DNA of 64,000 bases, from positions 1-64,000 of the forward strand of contig CBFHGY010000004.1 of assembly GCA_965655465.1 (NCBI GenBank), written 5' to 3'. Both the position numbers and the translations under genes were made by a program. The DNA comes from VMCP01 sp965655465 (GTDB lineage: Bacteria; Bacteroidota; Bacteroidia; NS11-12g; UBA955). The notes below the pieces were generated by a model. It did no database searches. It was not told where the DNA came from and was given only the letters and a program-made list of their open reading frames with translations. Of this stretch, positions 57,172 to 64,000 are shown in pieces; positions within the stretch are counted from its first letter, which is position 1, and each line of letters opens with the position of its first letter.

Positions 57172-58182
57172 ATGCTTGAACAAATCAATGAACTAAGCGA
57201 ATCGATAAAACGTAAGAATATCAGCAGTGCGAAAGAATTAGAAAACTTCCGCATTGAATATTTGAGTAAAAAAGGTCATATCAATCGTTTGTTTGAGGCG
57301 TTTAGGGAAATTTCCCCTGAAATCAAAAAAGAGGTTGGAAAGCCACTAAATTTATTGAAGCGTCAAGCGGAAATGCTTTTTGAGGAATTGAATGACAAAT
57401 TTGAATCGGAAAGTGAGTCTGGCTTTCGGGATATAGACCAAAGTTTACCCGTCTATTTGGAGAGTTCTGGATCCATTCATCCAATAACCGCTGTTCAAAA
57501 TCGATTAATTGAAATTTTTAATTCTTTAGGGTTTGATTTAAGCGATGGTCCTGAAATTGAAGATGATTGGCACAACTTTGGTGCCTTAAATTTTGATGAG
57601 GATCATCCTGCTCGAGATATGCAAGATACCTTTTTTGTTGGAGAAGATGTTCTGAGAACACATACCTCTTCCGTACAAATACGTGAAATGCAGCGTAATA
57701 AACCTCCCTTAAGATTGATTATGCCTGGTAGGGTTTATAGAAATGAAGCGGTAAGTTCAAGAAGTAATTGCTTTTTTCATCAATTGGAAGGATTGTATAT
57801 TGATAAAGGAGTGACTTTTGCAGATTTAAAACAGACTTTGTATTATTTTGTACAACAATTCTTTGGTGAAGGAACAGAGGTGCGTTTTCGCTCGAGCTAT
57901 TTTCCTTTTACCGAACCTAGCGCCGAGATGGATATTTGGGTAGGGACGAATTCTCCTGAAGATATTCGATTGACAAAAGGAACGGGTTGGTTAGAAGTAT
58001 TAGGTTGTGGTATGGTTCATCCGAATGTGCTCGATAATTGTGGAATTGATAGTAAAGAATTTACTGGATTTGCATTTGGTATGGGATTAGATCGTATGAC
58101 TATGTTAAAATACGGTATTAACGATATCAGAGATTTGTTTTTGAATGATGTTCGTTTATTGAACCAATTTAAGGGTATGTAA
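57172..58182 (+). CDS. pheS: Phenylalanine-tRNA ligase alpha subunit
   Basis: 336 residues. With PheT it charges Phe tRNA. The N-terminal coiled coil (SIKRKNISSAKELENFRIEY) leads to the class II core: HPITAVQNRLIEIFNSLGFD, HPARDMQDTFFV, GRVYRNEAVSSRSNCFFHQL (motif 2) and GFAFGMGLDRMTMLKYGIND (motif 3). pheT is not adjacent, as in some Bacteroidota. The stop overlaps the lpxH start by one base (TAATG). Confidence 0.97.
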   Translation: MLEQINELSESIKRKNISSAKELENFRIEYLSKKGHINRLFEAFREISPEIKKEVGKPLNLLKRQAEMLFEELNDKFESESESGFRDIDQSLPVYLESSGSIHPITAVQNRLIEIFNSLGFDLSDGPEIEDDWHNFGALNFDEDHPARDMQDTFFVGEDVLRTHTSSVQIREMQRNKPPLRLIMPGRVYRNEAVSSRSNCFFHQLEGLYIDKGVTFADLKQTLYYFVQQFFGEGTEVRFRSSYFPFTEPSAEMDIWVGTNSPEDIRLTKGTGWLEVLGCGMVHPNVLDNCGIDSKEFTGFAFGMGLDRMTMLKYGINDIRDLFLNDVRLLNQFKGM

Positions 58183-58922
58183 TGATAGTTTTTGTCAGCG
58201 ACTTTCATTTAGGTTCTCCTAATTATAAAACTTCGAGAAAAAGAGAAGCTGATATATGTGCATTTTTAGATTCAGTAAAAGAACGTGCCACCGAAATTTA
58301 TTTCTTGGGGGATGTTTTTGATTTCTGGTTCGAATATAAAACGGTAATTCCTAAAGGCTATGTTCGTTTTATTGGGAAATTAGCTGAATTGTCTGATTTG
58401 GGTATTCAATTAAAATTATGTGTTGGAAATCATGACTTATGGATGTCTGATTATCTAAAACTAGAATGTGGTGTAGAGGTCTTTAAAGAACCCCGGATTT
58501 TAGATATGGGAGAAACTAAAATTCTAGTACATCATGGAGATGGTTTGGGTCCCGGAGACTTAAAATACAAATTTCTAAAAAAAATATTTACCAATAAGAT
58601 AGCCCAATACTGCTTCCGATTGTTACATCCAGATTTGGGAGTACAAATGGCTAATGCATTTAGTAGAAAAAGCCGTTCAGGTGAAAAACCCATTGAGAAA
58701 AGTTACAAAGGCGATCATATAGAGTTTTTAACTCAATATTGTGAAGAGGTGCTGCAAGATACATTTGTGCATTTTTTCATATTTGGTCATAGGCATTTAC
58801 AATTGGATATTACCTTGTCTAATGGGGTAAGCAGATATGTAAATTTAGGGGAATGGTTCTCGGGCAGGCGGTATGTGATTTTTCAGAATGGTCATTTAGA
58901 AATAAAAGAGTTCAAAAATTAG
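58182..58922 (+). CDS. lpxH: UDP-2,3-diacylglucosamine diphosphatase
   Basis: 246 residues. It cleaves UDP-diacylglucosamine to lipid X in lipid A synthesis. Metallophosphoesterase motifs: FVSDFHLGSPNY (DxH), FLGDVFDFWFEY (GD), CVGNHDLWMSDY (GNHD), VHHGDGLGPGD and FGHRHLQLD (GHRH). C-terminal length is close to the E. coli enzyme (240). It is co-transcribed with pheS. Confidence 0.93.
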   Translation: MIVFVSDFHLGSPNYKTSRKREADICAFLDSVKERATEIYFLGDVFDFWFEYKTVIPKGYVRFIGKLAELSDLGIQLKLCVGNHDLWMSDYLKLECGVEVFKEPRILDMGETKILVHHGDGLGPGDLKYKFLKKIFTNKIAQYCFRLLHPDLGVQMANAFSRKSRSGEKPIEKSYKGDHIEFLTQYCEEVLQDTFVHFFIFGHRHLQLDITLSNGVSRYVNLGEWFSGRRYVIFQNGHLEIKEFKN

Positions 58923-59081
58923 GTAATAACCCCTTTGGGGATGTGTATTTAATAATACCCTTCAGGTAATCCGTTTTTTATGCATAATCATTAAACCAAT
59001 TTGATTGTGTATGTGATGAATAATATTGAATCAAAACGGAGTATGAAAATTGCGTTGTACGCAGAAACCACAATAAAGTGG

Positions 59082-59089
59082 TATTTTTG
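59082..59089 (+). promoter_or_regulatory. Putative -7 element of the prfA promoter
   Basis: TATTTTTG matches TAnnTTTG and lies 12 bases before the prfA ATG. A longer reading frame from a GTG at 59078 would start inside this box. Confidence 0.5.
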
Positions 59090-59101
59090 AAATTCCATTG
59101 T

Positions 59102-60169
59102 ATGTTAGATAAATTAGAAGCGGTTTACGAACATTTTAAAGAAATTGAACTCCTCCTAAGCAGTCCAGAAGTATCTTCAGATATGAAGCGCTTTACCAAA
59201 CTTAATAAGGAATACAGAGATCTAGAGGAAGTTGTAGAGGCCTATTTTGAATATAAAAAACTAAGTGAGGGAATTACAGAAGCCCGCGATATTCTAAAAA
59301 ATGAAAAAGATAGGGAAATGCGCGATATGGCTAAAGAAGAACTCGAGATTTTAGAAGCAAGACAACCTGTATTGGAAGAGGAAATTCGCATCCTTTTACT
59401 TCCAAAAGATCCCGAAGATGCTAAAACATGCGTGGTAGAAATACGTGCAGGTACGGGTGGAGATGAAGCGTGTATTTTCGTTGGGGATTTGTATCGCATG
59501 TATTTAAAGTTTTGCGATAAAAAAGAATGGAAAACCGATTTGATTGAGGATATGGAAGGCAGCAGTGGGGGATACTCCAAAGTCAGTTTTACCATAGAAG
59601 TTCCAGGTGCATATGGTGTCATGAAATATGAAAGCGGTGTGCATCGAGTGCAGAGAGTTCCCGCAACAGAAAGCCAAGGAAGAATACACACTTCCGCTGT
59701 AACGGTAGCGGTAATGCCTGAAGCCGAGGAAGTGGATATTCATTTTAATGAAGCCGATGTTAAAATGGAAACTTCACGAAGTGGTGGAGCGGGCGGACAA
59801 AACGTAAACAAAGTAGAAACCAAGGTAATGCTTACCCACCTTCCTACAGGTATGGTTGTGATTTGTCAAACAGAGCGTACACAGCTTAAAAACCGCGAAA
59901 AAGCAATGAAAATGCTTCGCACCAAGTTGTATGAAATCGAATTGGAAAAGCATAATGCAGCAATAGCGGCTAAAAGAAAAACCTTGGTATCCACCGGAGA
60001 TAGAAGTGCAAAAATTAGAACCTATAACTATCCACAAAGTAGGGTAACCGATCACCGCATTGGACTTACCTTATACGATTTACCTAATATAATGAACGGG
60101 GATATTGAAGGCATTATCAATGCTTTGATGGTAGCCGAAAATGCTGAACGATTAAAGGCAGAATTGTAA
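59102..60169 (+). CDS. prfA: Peptide chain release factor 1
   Basis: 355 residues from the ATG at 59102 (MLDKLEAVYEHFKEIELL). RF1 reads UAA and UAG. The peptidyl-tRNA hydrolysis motif is RSGGAGGQNVNKVETKVMLT, and AGTGGDEACIFVGDLYRMYL and RTYNYPQSRVTDHRIG are typical. The upstream frame reaches a GTG at 59078 within the -7 box, so I reject it. The flanking gap 58923-59101 has no gene. Confidence 0.96.
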   Translation: MLDKLEAVYEHFKEIELLLSSPEVSSDMKRFTKLNKEYRDLEEVVEAYFEYKKLSEGITEARDILKNEKDREMRDMAKEELEILEARQPVLEEEIRILLLPKDPEDAKTCVVEIRAGTGGDEACIFVGDLYRMYLKFCDKKEWKTDLIEDMEGSSGGYSKVSFTIEVPGAYGVMKYESGVHRVQRVPATESQGRIHTSAVTVAVMPEAEEVDIHFNEADVKMETSRSGGAGGQNVNKVETKVMLTHLPTGMVVICQTERTQLKNREKAMKMLRTKLYEIELEKHNAAIAAKRKTLVSTGDRSAKIRTYNYPQSRVTDHRIGLTLYDLPNIMNGDIEGIINALMVAENAERLKAEL

Positions 60170-60201
60170 TACAATAAGGCACATACTTTAAAAATAAGAA
60201 T

Positions 60202-60218
60202 TTAAACAATTTGTTTAA
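60202..60218. promoter_or_regulatory. Palindrome in the prfA-rpoN gap
   Basis: TTAAACAATTTGTTTAA, a 7-bp perfect inverted repeat around ATT, lies 33 bases after prfA. It could be an operator or a weak terminator. The same gap (60170-60386, 217 bp, AT-rich) holds a direct repeat TGAAAGGTTTC at 60298-60308 and 60345-60355. Confidence 0.35.
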
Positions 60219-60368
60219 GTAGTATATTTAATCGTATGTTTTAGAGCTAAATCCTTTATAAATTGACAGTAAAATAAATACGTTGGATTACAAAAAGTGA
60301 AAGGTTTCGCTTTTGAAAACTACTCTATAAACTAGGCATTTATATGAAAGGTTTCCGATAAAAAAGAG

Positions 60369-60376
60369 TAAATTTG
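60369..60376 (+). promoter_or_regulatory. Putative -7 element of the rpoN promoter
   Basis: TAAATTTG matches TAnnTTTG, 10 bases before the rpoN ATG. Confidence 0.5.
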
Positions 60377-60386
60377 ATACGGATTT

Positions 60387-61850
60387 ATGGCTCTTTCACA
60401 GGCTCAAATACAAGCACTTCAACAAAAACTCTCGCCACAGCAAATACAATTTATAAAGCTGTTACAGATGAATACGCTCGATTTTGAATCGCGTTTAACC
60501 GAAGAATTATTGGATAATCCCGCTTTAGAAAAAGGTCAGAACGACCAAGAATTTGCTGAATCCAATGCAATAGCGGAAAATGATTACGACGATTTTGGAA
60601 GTGAAAAAGAGTACGATGTCGACGAAATCCTAAGAGCAAGTGGTGGCGACGATGAATACGGCTCCTTTAAAATGGGAGAGGATTATACAGGAGAAGATAG
60701 AAATGAACTGCCCATTAGGTCTGAATCGTCATTTCAAGAATATTTAGTGGAACAAGCTCGCGCAAGTTTCCATCAAGAAAGAGAATTGCAGTTAGCGTTT
60801 CATTTAATCAATTCTATTGAGGAAGACGGATATCTCCGAAGAGAATTACGGAGCATTGTGAACGACCTGGCTTTTAACGAGAATTTGATGACCAATGAGG
60901 ATGAATTGGAGAAAATACTCATTAAAATTCAAAACTTTGATCCTGCTGGAATAGCAGCCAGGGACCTCCAAGAATGTTTGTTATTGCAGTTGTATAAAAA
61001 GGATTATGGCGATAACGACGCCATTACTTTGGCTGAAAAAATCTTATCCGAGCACATGGAAGCTTTTTCCAAAAAGCACTATGAAAAAATAACTAAAGCG
61101 CTAAAAATCAACGATGAACAATTAAAAGGGGCTATAACGGAAATTATAAAACTCAATCCAAAACCGGGTGAGTCTTCAGGATCTTCGAGTATTAAAACCC
61201 AATATATTGTACCCGATTTCACGGTAAAGGAAGAAGAAGGATTTCTTTTAGTTTCCCTTAACGGTCGAAACGCACCTGAATTAAAATTGAGTAGGGCGTA
61301 TACCGAAACCTTAAAAACGTACGAAAAATCTCAAACCAAAGAAAAAGATTTGCGAGATGCGGTGCAATATATTAAGCAAAAAGTAGACGGGGCAAGGTGG
61401 TTTATTGATTCTGTAAAGCAACGACAAAACACATTGTTAAGAACCATGCAGGCTATCGTTGATAAGCAAAAAGCCTTTTTTTACGAGGGAGATGAAACGA
61501 ATTTGAAGCCGATGATTTTGAAGGATATTGCCGAAATCGTAGAAATGGATGTGAGTACTATTTCGCGTGTAGCCAATTCTAAATATGTGGATACCGATTT
61601 TGGAATTTTTCCATTGAAGTTTTTCTTTTCAGAGGGAATTTCAAATGACAGCGGTGAAGAGGTATCCAACAGAGAAATTAAAAAGATTTTAGAAGAAGCC
61701 ATTCAAGGAGAAGATAAATCTAAGCCTTTAACAGACGATGCATTGGCGGCACTTTTGAATGAGAAGGGTTATCCAATAGCACGAAGAACGGTAGCTAAAT
61801 ATCGAGAACAACTCAATATTCCCGTAGCAAGGATGCGTAAGGAGTTATAA
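60387..61850 (+). CDS. rpoN: RNA polymerase sigma-54 factor
   Basis: 487 residues. The N-terminal glutamine-rich activator region (QAQIQALQQKLSPQQIQFIK, then LLQMNTLDFESRLTEELLDN) is followed by an acidic linker, the core-binding domain (about 115-320, FDPAGIAARDLQECLLLQLY) and the DNA-binding part. The RpoN box reads ARRTVAKYREQLNIPVAR at the extreme C-terminus, and DVSTISRVANSKYVDTDFG is the upstream helix-turn-helix. Sigma-54 needs AAA+ activators, none of which is in this window. Confidence 0.96.
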   Translation: MALSQAQIQALQQKLSPQQIQFIKLLQMNTLDFESRLTEELLDNPALEKGQNDQEFAESNAIAENDYDDFGSEKEYDVDEILRASGGDDEYGSFKMGEDYTGEDRNELPIRSESSFQEYLVEQARASFHQERELQLAFHLINSIEEDGYLRRELRSIVNDLAFNENLMTNEDELEKILIKIQNFDPAGIAARDLQECLLLQLYKKDYGDNDAITLAEKILSEHMEAFSKKHYEKITKALKINDEQLKGAITEIIKLNPKPGESSGSSSIKTQYIVPDFTVKEEEGFLLVSLNGRNAPELKLSRAYTETLKTYEKSQTKEKDLRDAVQYIKQKVDGARWFIDSVKQRQNTLLRTMQAIVDKQKAFFYEGDETNLKPMILKDIAEIVEMDVSTISRVANSKYVDTDFGIFPLKFFFSEGISNDSGEEVSNREIKKILEEAIQGEDKSKPLTDDALAALLNEKGYPIARRTVAKYREQLNIPVARMRKEL

Positions 61851-61899
61851 TTATAAAGAGGTTTATTAATAATAAAAAGGGCATCAAAAAAATAAAAAT

Positions 61900-62265
61900 A
61901 TGGGATTAAGACAAGAAAAAGTAGCAAGACAAATACAAAAGGATTTAGGAGAATTGATGCAGCAAAATCGAGGAGAGTGGATGGCGGGAGCGTTCGTAAC
62001 CATTTCTAAAGTTACCATTACCCCCGATCTTGGTTATGTAAATGTGTATCTGTCTTTATATAATAACGCCAACAGAGCGAAGGTTTTAGAGCATATTAAT
62101 GGCTTAAACAAAGAGATTAGAAGGGCCTTGGCACAGCGCGTTAGACATAGTTTTAGAACGATTCCCGAATTGCGTTTTTACGAAGACGATACCCTGGATT
62201 ACGTTGAAAAGATGGAGGAACTCTTCAAAAAAATCAACAACGAAAACCCCAGTAATCCGGAGTGA
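61900..62265 (+). CDS. rbfA: Ribosome-binding factor A
   Basis: 121 residues. RbfA helps 30S maturation and 16S 5'-end processing. KH-like pattern: RQEKVARQIQKDLGELMQQN, then FVTISKVTITPDLGYVNVYL and IRRALAQRVRHSFRTIPELR with FYEDDTLDYVEKMEELF. Length is typical. It overlaps the next gene by 4 bp (GTGA). Confidence 0.95.
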   Translation: MGLRQEKVARQIQKDLGELMQQNRGEWMAGAFVTISKVTITPDLGYVNVYLSLYNNANRAKVLEHINGLNKEIRRALAQRVRHSFRTIPELRFYEDDTLDYVEKMEELFKKINNENPSNPE

Positions 62266-63464
62266 ATGTTTCCGCTTTTATAGCGCGTAAATACTTTTTT
62301 TCGAGGAAAAATCCTTCGGCGATAAATATTATTACAGGCATCTCTATGGCGGGTTACGCTGTCGGAGCACTAGCCCTTATTATCTTGTTGAGTGCTCTAA
62401 ATGGTTTTGAAGAGAGTATTTTTGGTGATTATCAACGCAGTTCACCCGACTTAAAAGTGGTGCCTTTAAAGGGCAAGGTTTTTGAACCGAATTCGCAAAT
62501 TATAAGGATTTTAAAAAATACCTCCGAGATTGCCGCCTATTCGTTTTGTTTGGAGGATAAAGCCATTATTAAATACGGCGACCAACAAGTGGTAGGCTTG
62601 GTGAAGGGTTTGGACTCTTCTATTTTTAAGGTTTTTCCTATTGATTCATGGATAAAGGCGGGTTCACGAGAGTTGAATTTTGATCCCGATGGATATTCAA
62701 ATGCTTGGCTTTCAGAAGGTTTGGTATACAGTTTAAACGTAGGAAGCACCGATCAGAGAATCGAGTTGCTCACCCCGGATAGAAGCAGTAGCAGTATTGC
62801 TCAAACGACATTAAATCAAGAAGTATTGCGCATTTCCTCAATGGTACATCTTTCTTCGGAAGAAAACGAGCGTAGCGTAATGGTCCCCATACAGGTTGCA
62901 CGCTCTTTATTGAATAGGGAAACATACATAAGTAATATTGCCATAAAAGGTAAGGTAGAATCGAGTTGGTATCAAGGCAAATTAAATGAACAACTCAAAC
63001 CATTGGGCTTAAAAGCCTTGAATAGGCAAGAACAAAATGAAACCATGTACAAAATGTTCAATACTGAAAAATGGTTTTCCTTTGCCTTGTTGGTATTTGT
63101 GTTACTTTTAATTAGTTTCAACTTATACGGGGCTTTGCGTATGATGCGTATAGATAAAAAGGAAGATCTTTACATTTTAAATGCTATGGGTTTAAGATCA
63201 AAAAAGACCCTTCAAATTTTTCGGTGGGAAGCTTTTTTTGTTGCAGGACTAGGAACTTTTTTGGGCTTGTTTTTGGGAATAATCCTAATAATTCTCCAAC
63301 AAAAATTTGGATTAATTACCACACAGGCAACTTTTGAAATGGTATATCCTGTGTCATTGCGTATTCAGGATATTTTATTGGTGATGCTCTTAAATACGAG
63401 TTTGGGGTTTTTAGTAAGCATGGGTAATTGGGGGATAATTTCCGAGGAAAACGGAAATAGGTAG
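62262..63464 (+). CDS. LolC/LolE-type ABC transporter permease
   Basis: 400 residues from a GTG. The N-terminal membrane helix (FIARKYFFSRKNPSAINIIT then AGYAVGALALIILLSAL), a large periplasmic domain (about 50-255), and three C-terminal helices match the FtsX/LolC-LolE permease layout. In the Lol system such permeases release lipoproteins from the inner membrane. No ATPase gene is adjacent, so it may work with a distant one. It overlaps rbfA by 4 bp. Confidence 0.88.
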   Translation: MNVSAFIARKYFFSRKNPSAINIITGISMAGYAVGALALIILLSALNGFEESIFGDYQRSSPDLKVVPLKGKVFEPNSQIIRILKNTSEIAAYSFCLEDKAIIKYGDQQVVGLVKGLDSSIFKVFPIDSWIKAGSRELNFDPDGYSNAWLSEGLVYSLNVGSTDQRIELLTPDRSSSSIAQTTLNQEVLRISSMVHLSSEENERSVMVPIQVARSLLNRETYISNIAIKGKVESSWYQGKLNEQLKPLGLKALNRQEQNETMYKMFNTEKWFSFALLVFVLLLISFNLYGALRMMRIDKKEDLYILNAMGLRSKKTLQIFRWEAFFVAGLGTFLGLFLGIILIILQQKFGLITTQATFEMVYPVSLRIQDILLVMLLNTSLGFLVSMGNWGIISEENGNR

Positions 63465-63561
63465 ATATTTTTTGGGGATTTCGGCAGAGATATAAAAGGG
63501 ATTTCTCAAAACAAATTGGAAGTTGAATAACGTAGGTATAGCGGCCTACTATTTAAAAGTA

Positions 63562-63569
63562 TAATTTTG
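63562..63569 (+). promoter_or_regulatory. Putative -7 element of the pth promoter
   Basis: TAATTTTG matches TAnnTTTG exactly and ends four bases (CACC) before the pth ATG, the same spacing as at purS, the M16 gene and pheS. Confidence 0.55.
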
Positions 63570-63573
63570 CACC

Positions 63574-64000
63574 ATGAGTTTTTTACTGGTGGGATTGGGA
63601 AATCCGGGAGTTGAGTACGATAAAACCAGACATAATATTGGCTTTGACGTTTTAGATGCTTTTGCCAAAAAATATGAAGGTCAATTTGAGCCGGTTAAAC
63701 ACGGTTGGTTATGTCAGATACGCATTAAAGGGAAGATAGTGTATTTGTTAAAGCCGAATACGTATATGAATTTATCGGGAAAGGCTGTTTCCTATTGGAT
63801 GCAACAGTACAAGATAAAATTAGAACATGTTTTGATCGTTTTAGACGATTTGGCGATAGATTTATCTGCGTTGCGGTTGAGGTTAAAAGGAAGTGATGGA
63901 GGACATAATGGCCTTAAAAGTATAGACATGTCATTGGGCACCCAGCAATACGCACGCTTGCGATTTGGCATTGGAAACAATTTCCCCCGAGGAAAACAAG
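63574..64000 (+). CDS. pth: Peptidyl-tRNA hydrolase, partial (C-terminus outside window)
   Basis: 142 residues visible of ~190. Pth frees peptides from drop-off peptidyl-tRNA. LLVGLGNPGVEYDKTRHNIG carries the conserved Asn and the catalytic His, PNTYMNLSGKAV holds the second Asn, and LIVLDDLAIDLSALRLRLKG with SDGGHNGLKSI and YARLRFGIG are typical. It starts 109 bp after the permease gene with a -7 box four bases before the ATG. Confidence 0.93.
   Translation, partial: MSFLLVGLGNPGVEYDKTRHNIGFDVLDAFAKKYEGQFEPVKHGWLCQIRIKGKIVYLLKPNTYMNLSGKAVSYWMQQYKIKLEHVLIVLDDLAIDLSALRLRLKGSDGGHNGLKSIDMSLGTQQYARLRFGIGNNFPRGKQ

Noticed and set aside
58930..58940. CCCCTTTGGGG hairpin after lpxH as a terminator
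   Set aside because: The stem is only 4 bp and no T-run follows.
59078..59101. GTG start for prfA
   Set aside because: It lies at the -7 box; the conserved N-terminus begins at 59102.

Overview
This window looks like a chromosomal segment of a Bacteroidota bacterium, probably flavobacteria-like, and probably from a draft or metagenome assembly because two genes are interrupted by runs of exactly 98 Ns. The phylum call rests on several observations: type IX secretion (T9SS) cargo with type A and type B (CHU_C) C-termini, PorP/SprF and OmpA partners, a long ~310-residue NusB, the nusB-DUF1573-yajC-coaE order, menaquinone genes, and many promoters carrying the Bacteroidota -7 element TAnnTTTG.

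Layout. 1-2.1 kb (minus): three-gene surface operon of a small T9SS cargo protein, a beta-barrel and the N-terminus of a coiled-coil fibre. 2.4-3.6 kb: GT87-type membrane glycosyltransferase. 3.7-12.4 kb (minus): large surface operon of a 1532-residue adhesin, a PorP/SprF protein and a PorE-like OmpA protein with extra repeat domains. 12.8-15.3 kb: divergent pair of a VTE5-VTE6-like fusion (prenol kinase plus DUF92) and a homogentisate-phytyltransferase-like UbiA protein. 15.4-18.2 kb: carB. 18.3-22.4 kb: Spy-like protein, RicT, GtrA, LD-carboxypeptidase, lipoprotein. 22.5-25.8 kb: purS-DUF4286-mnmH-SDR operon, then gap. 25.9-31.0 kb: DUF4403 lipoprotein and a giant T9SS protein. 31.1-34.2 kb: pyrF convergent with nusB-DUF1573-yajC-coaE. 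34.3-36.7 kb: small unknown protein, M43 protease, iscX and ferredoxin. 36.8-38.0 kb: acyl-CoA dehydrogenase. 38.1-42.7 kb: GDP-fucose genes with two deacetylase-like proteins. 42.9-51.9 kb (plus): FemAB-like protein, menA, menC, rRNA methyltransferase, M16 peptidase pair, T9SS type B protein, ybeY. 51.9-57.2 kb: four parS-like sites, a palindromic repeat array containing a GIY-YIG nuclease gene, mnmG, a lipoprotein and an AT-rich candidate origin. 57.2-64 kb (plus): pheS, lpxH, prfA, rpoN, rbfA, an ABC permease and partial pth.

The most unusual stretch is 51.9-57.1 kb. The genes ybeY and mnmG are separated by about 1.5 kb made of a ~117-bp repeat with inverted ends, and a small GIY-YIG nuclease lies inside it. 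Four parS-like palindromes are scattered from the ybeY stop codon to an AT-rich gap with two DnaA-box-like 9-mers, which suggests proximity to the replication origin. The other two leads are the prenol-kinase fusion facing a phytyltransferase-like gene, and a recurrent TAnnTTTG box exactly four bases before the start codon, which predicts leaderless mRNAs. No rRNA, tRNA, CRISPR array, prophage or classical insertion sequence was seen.
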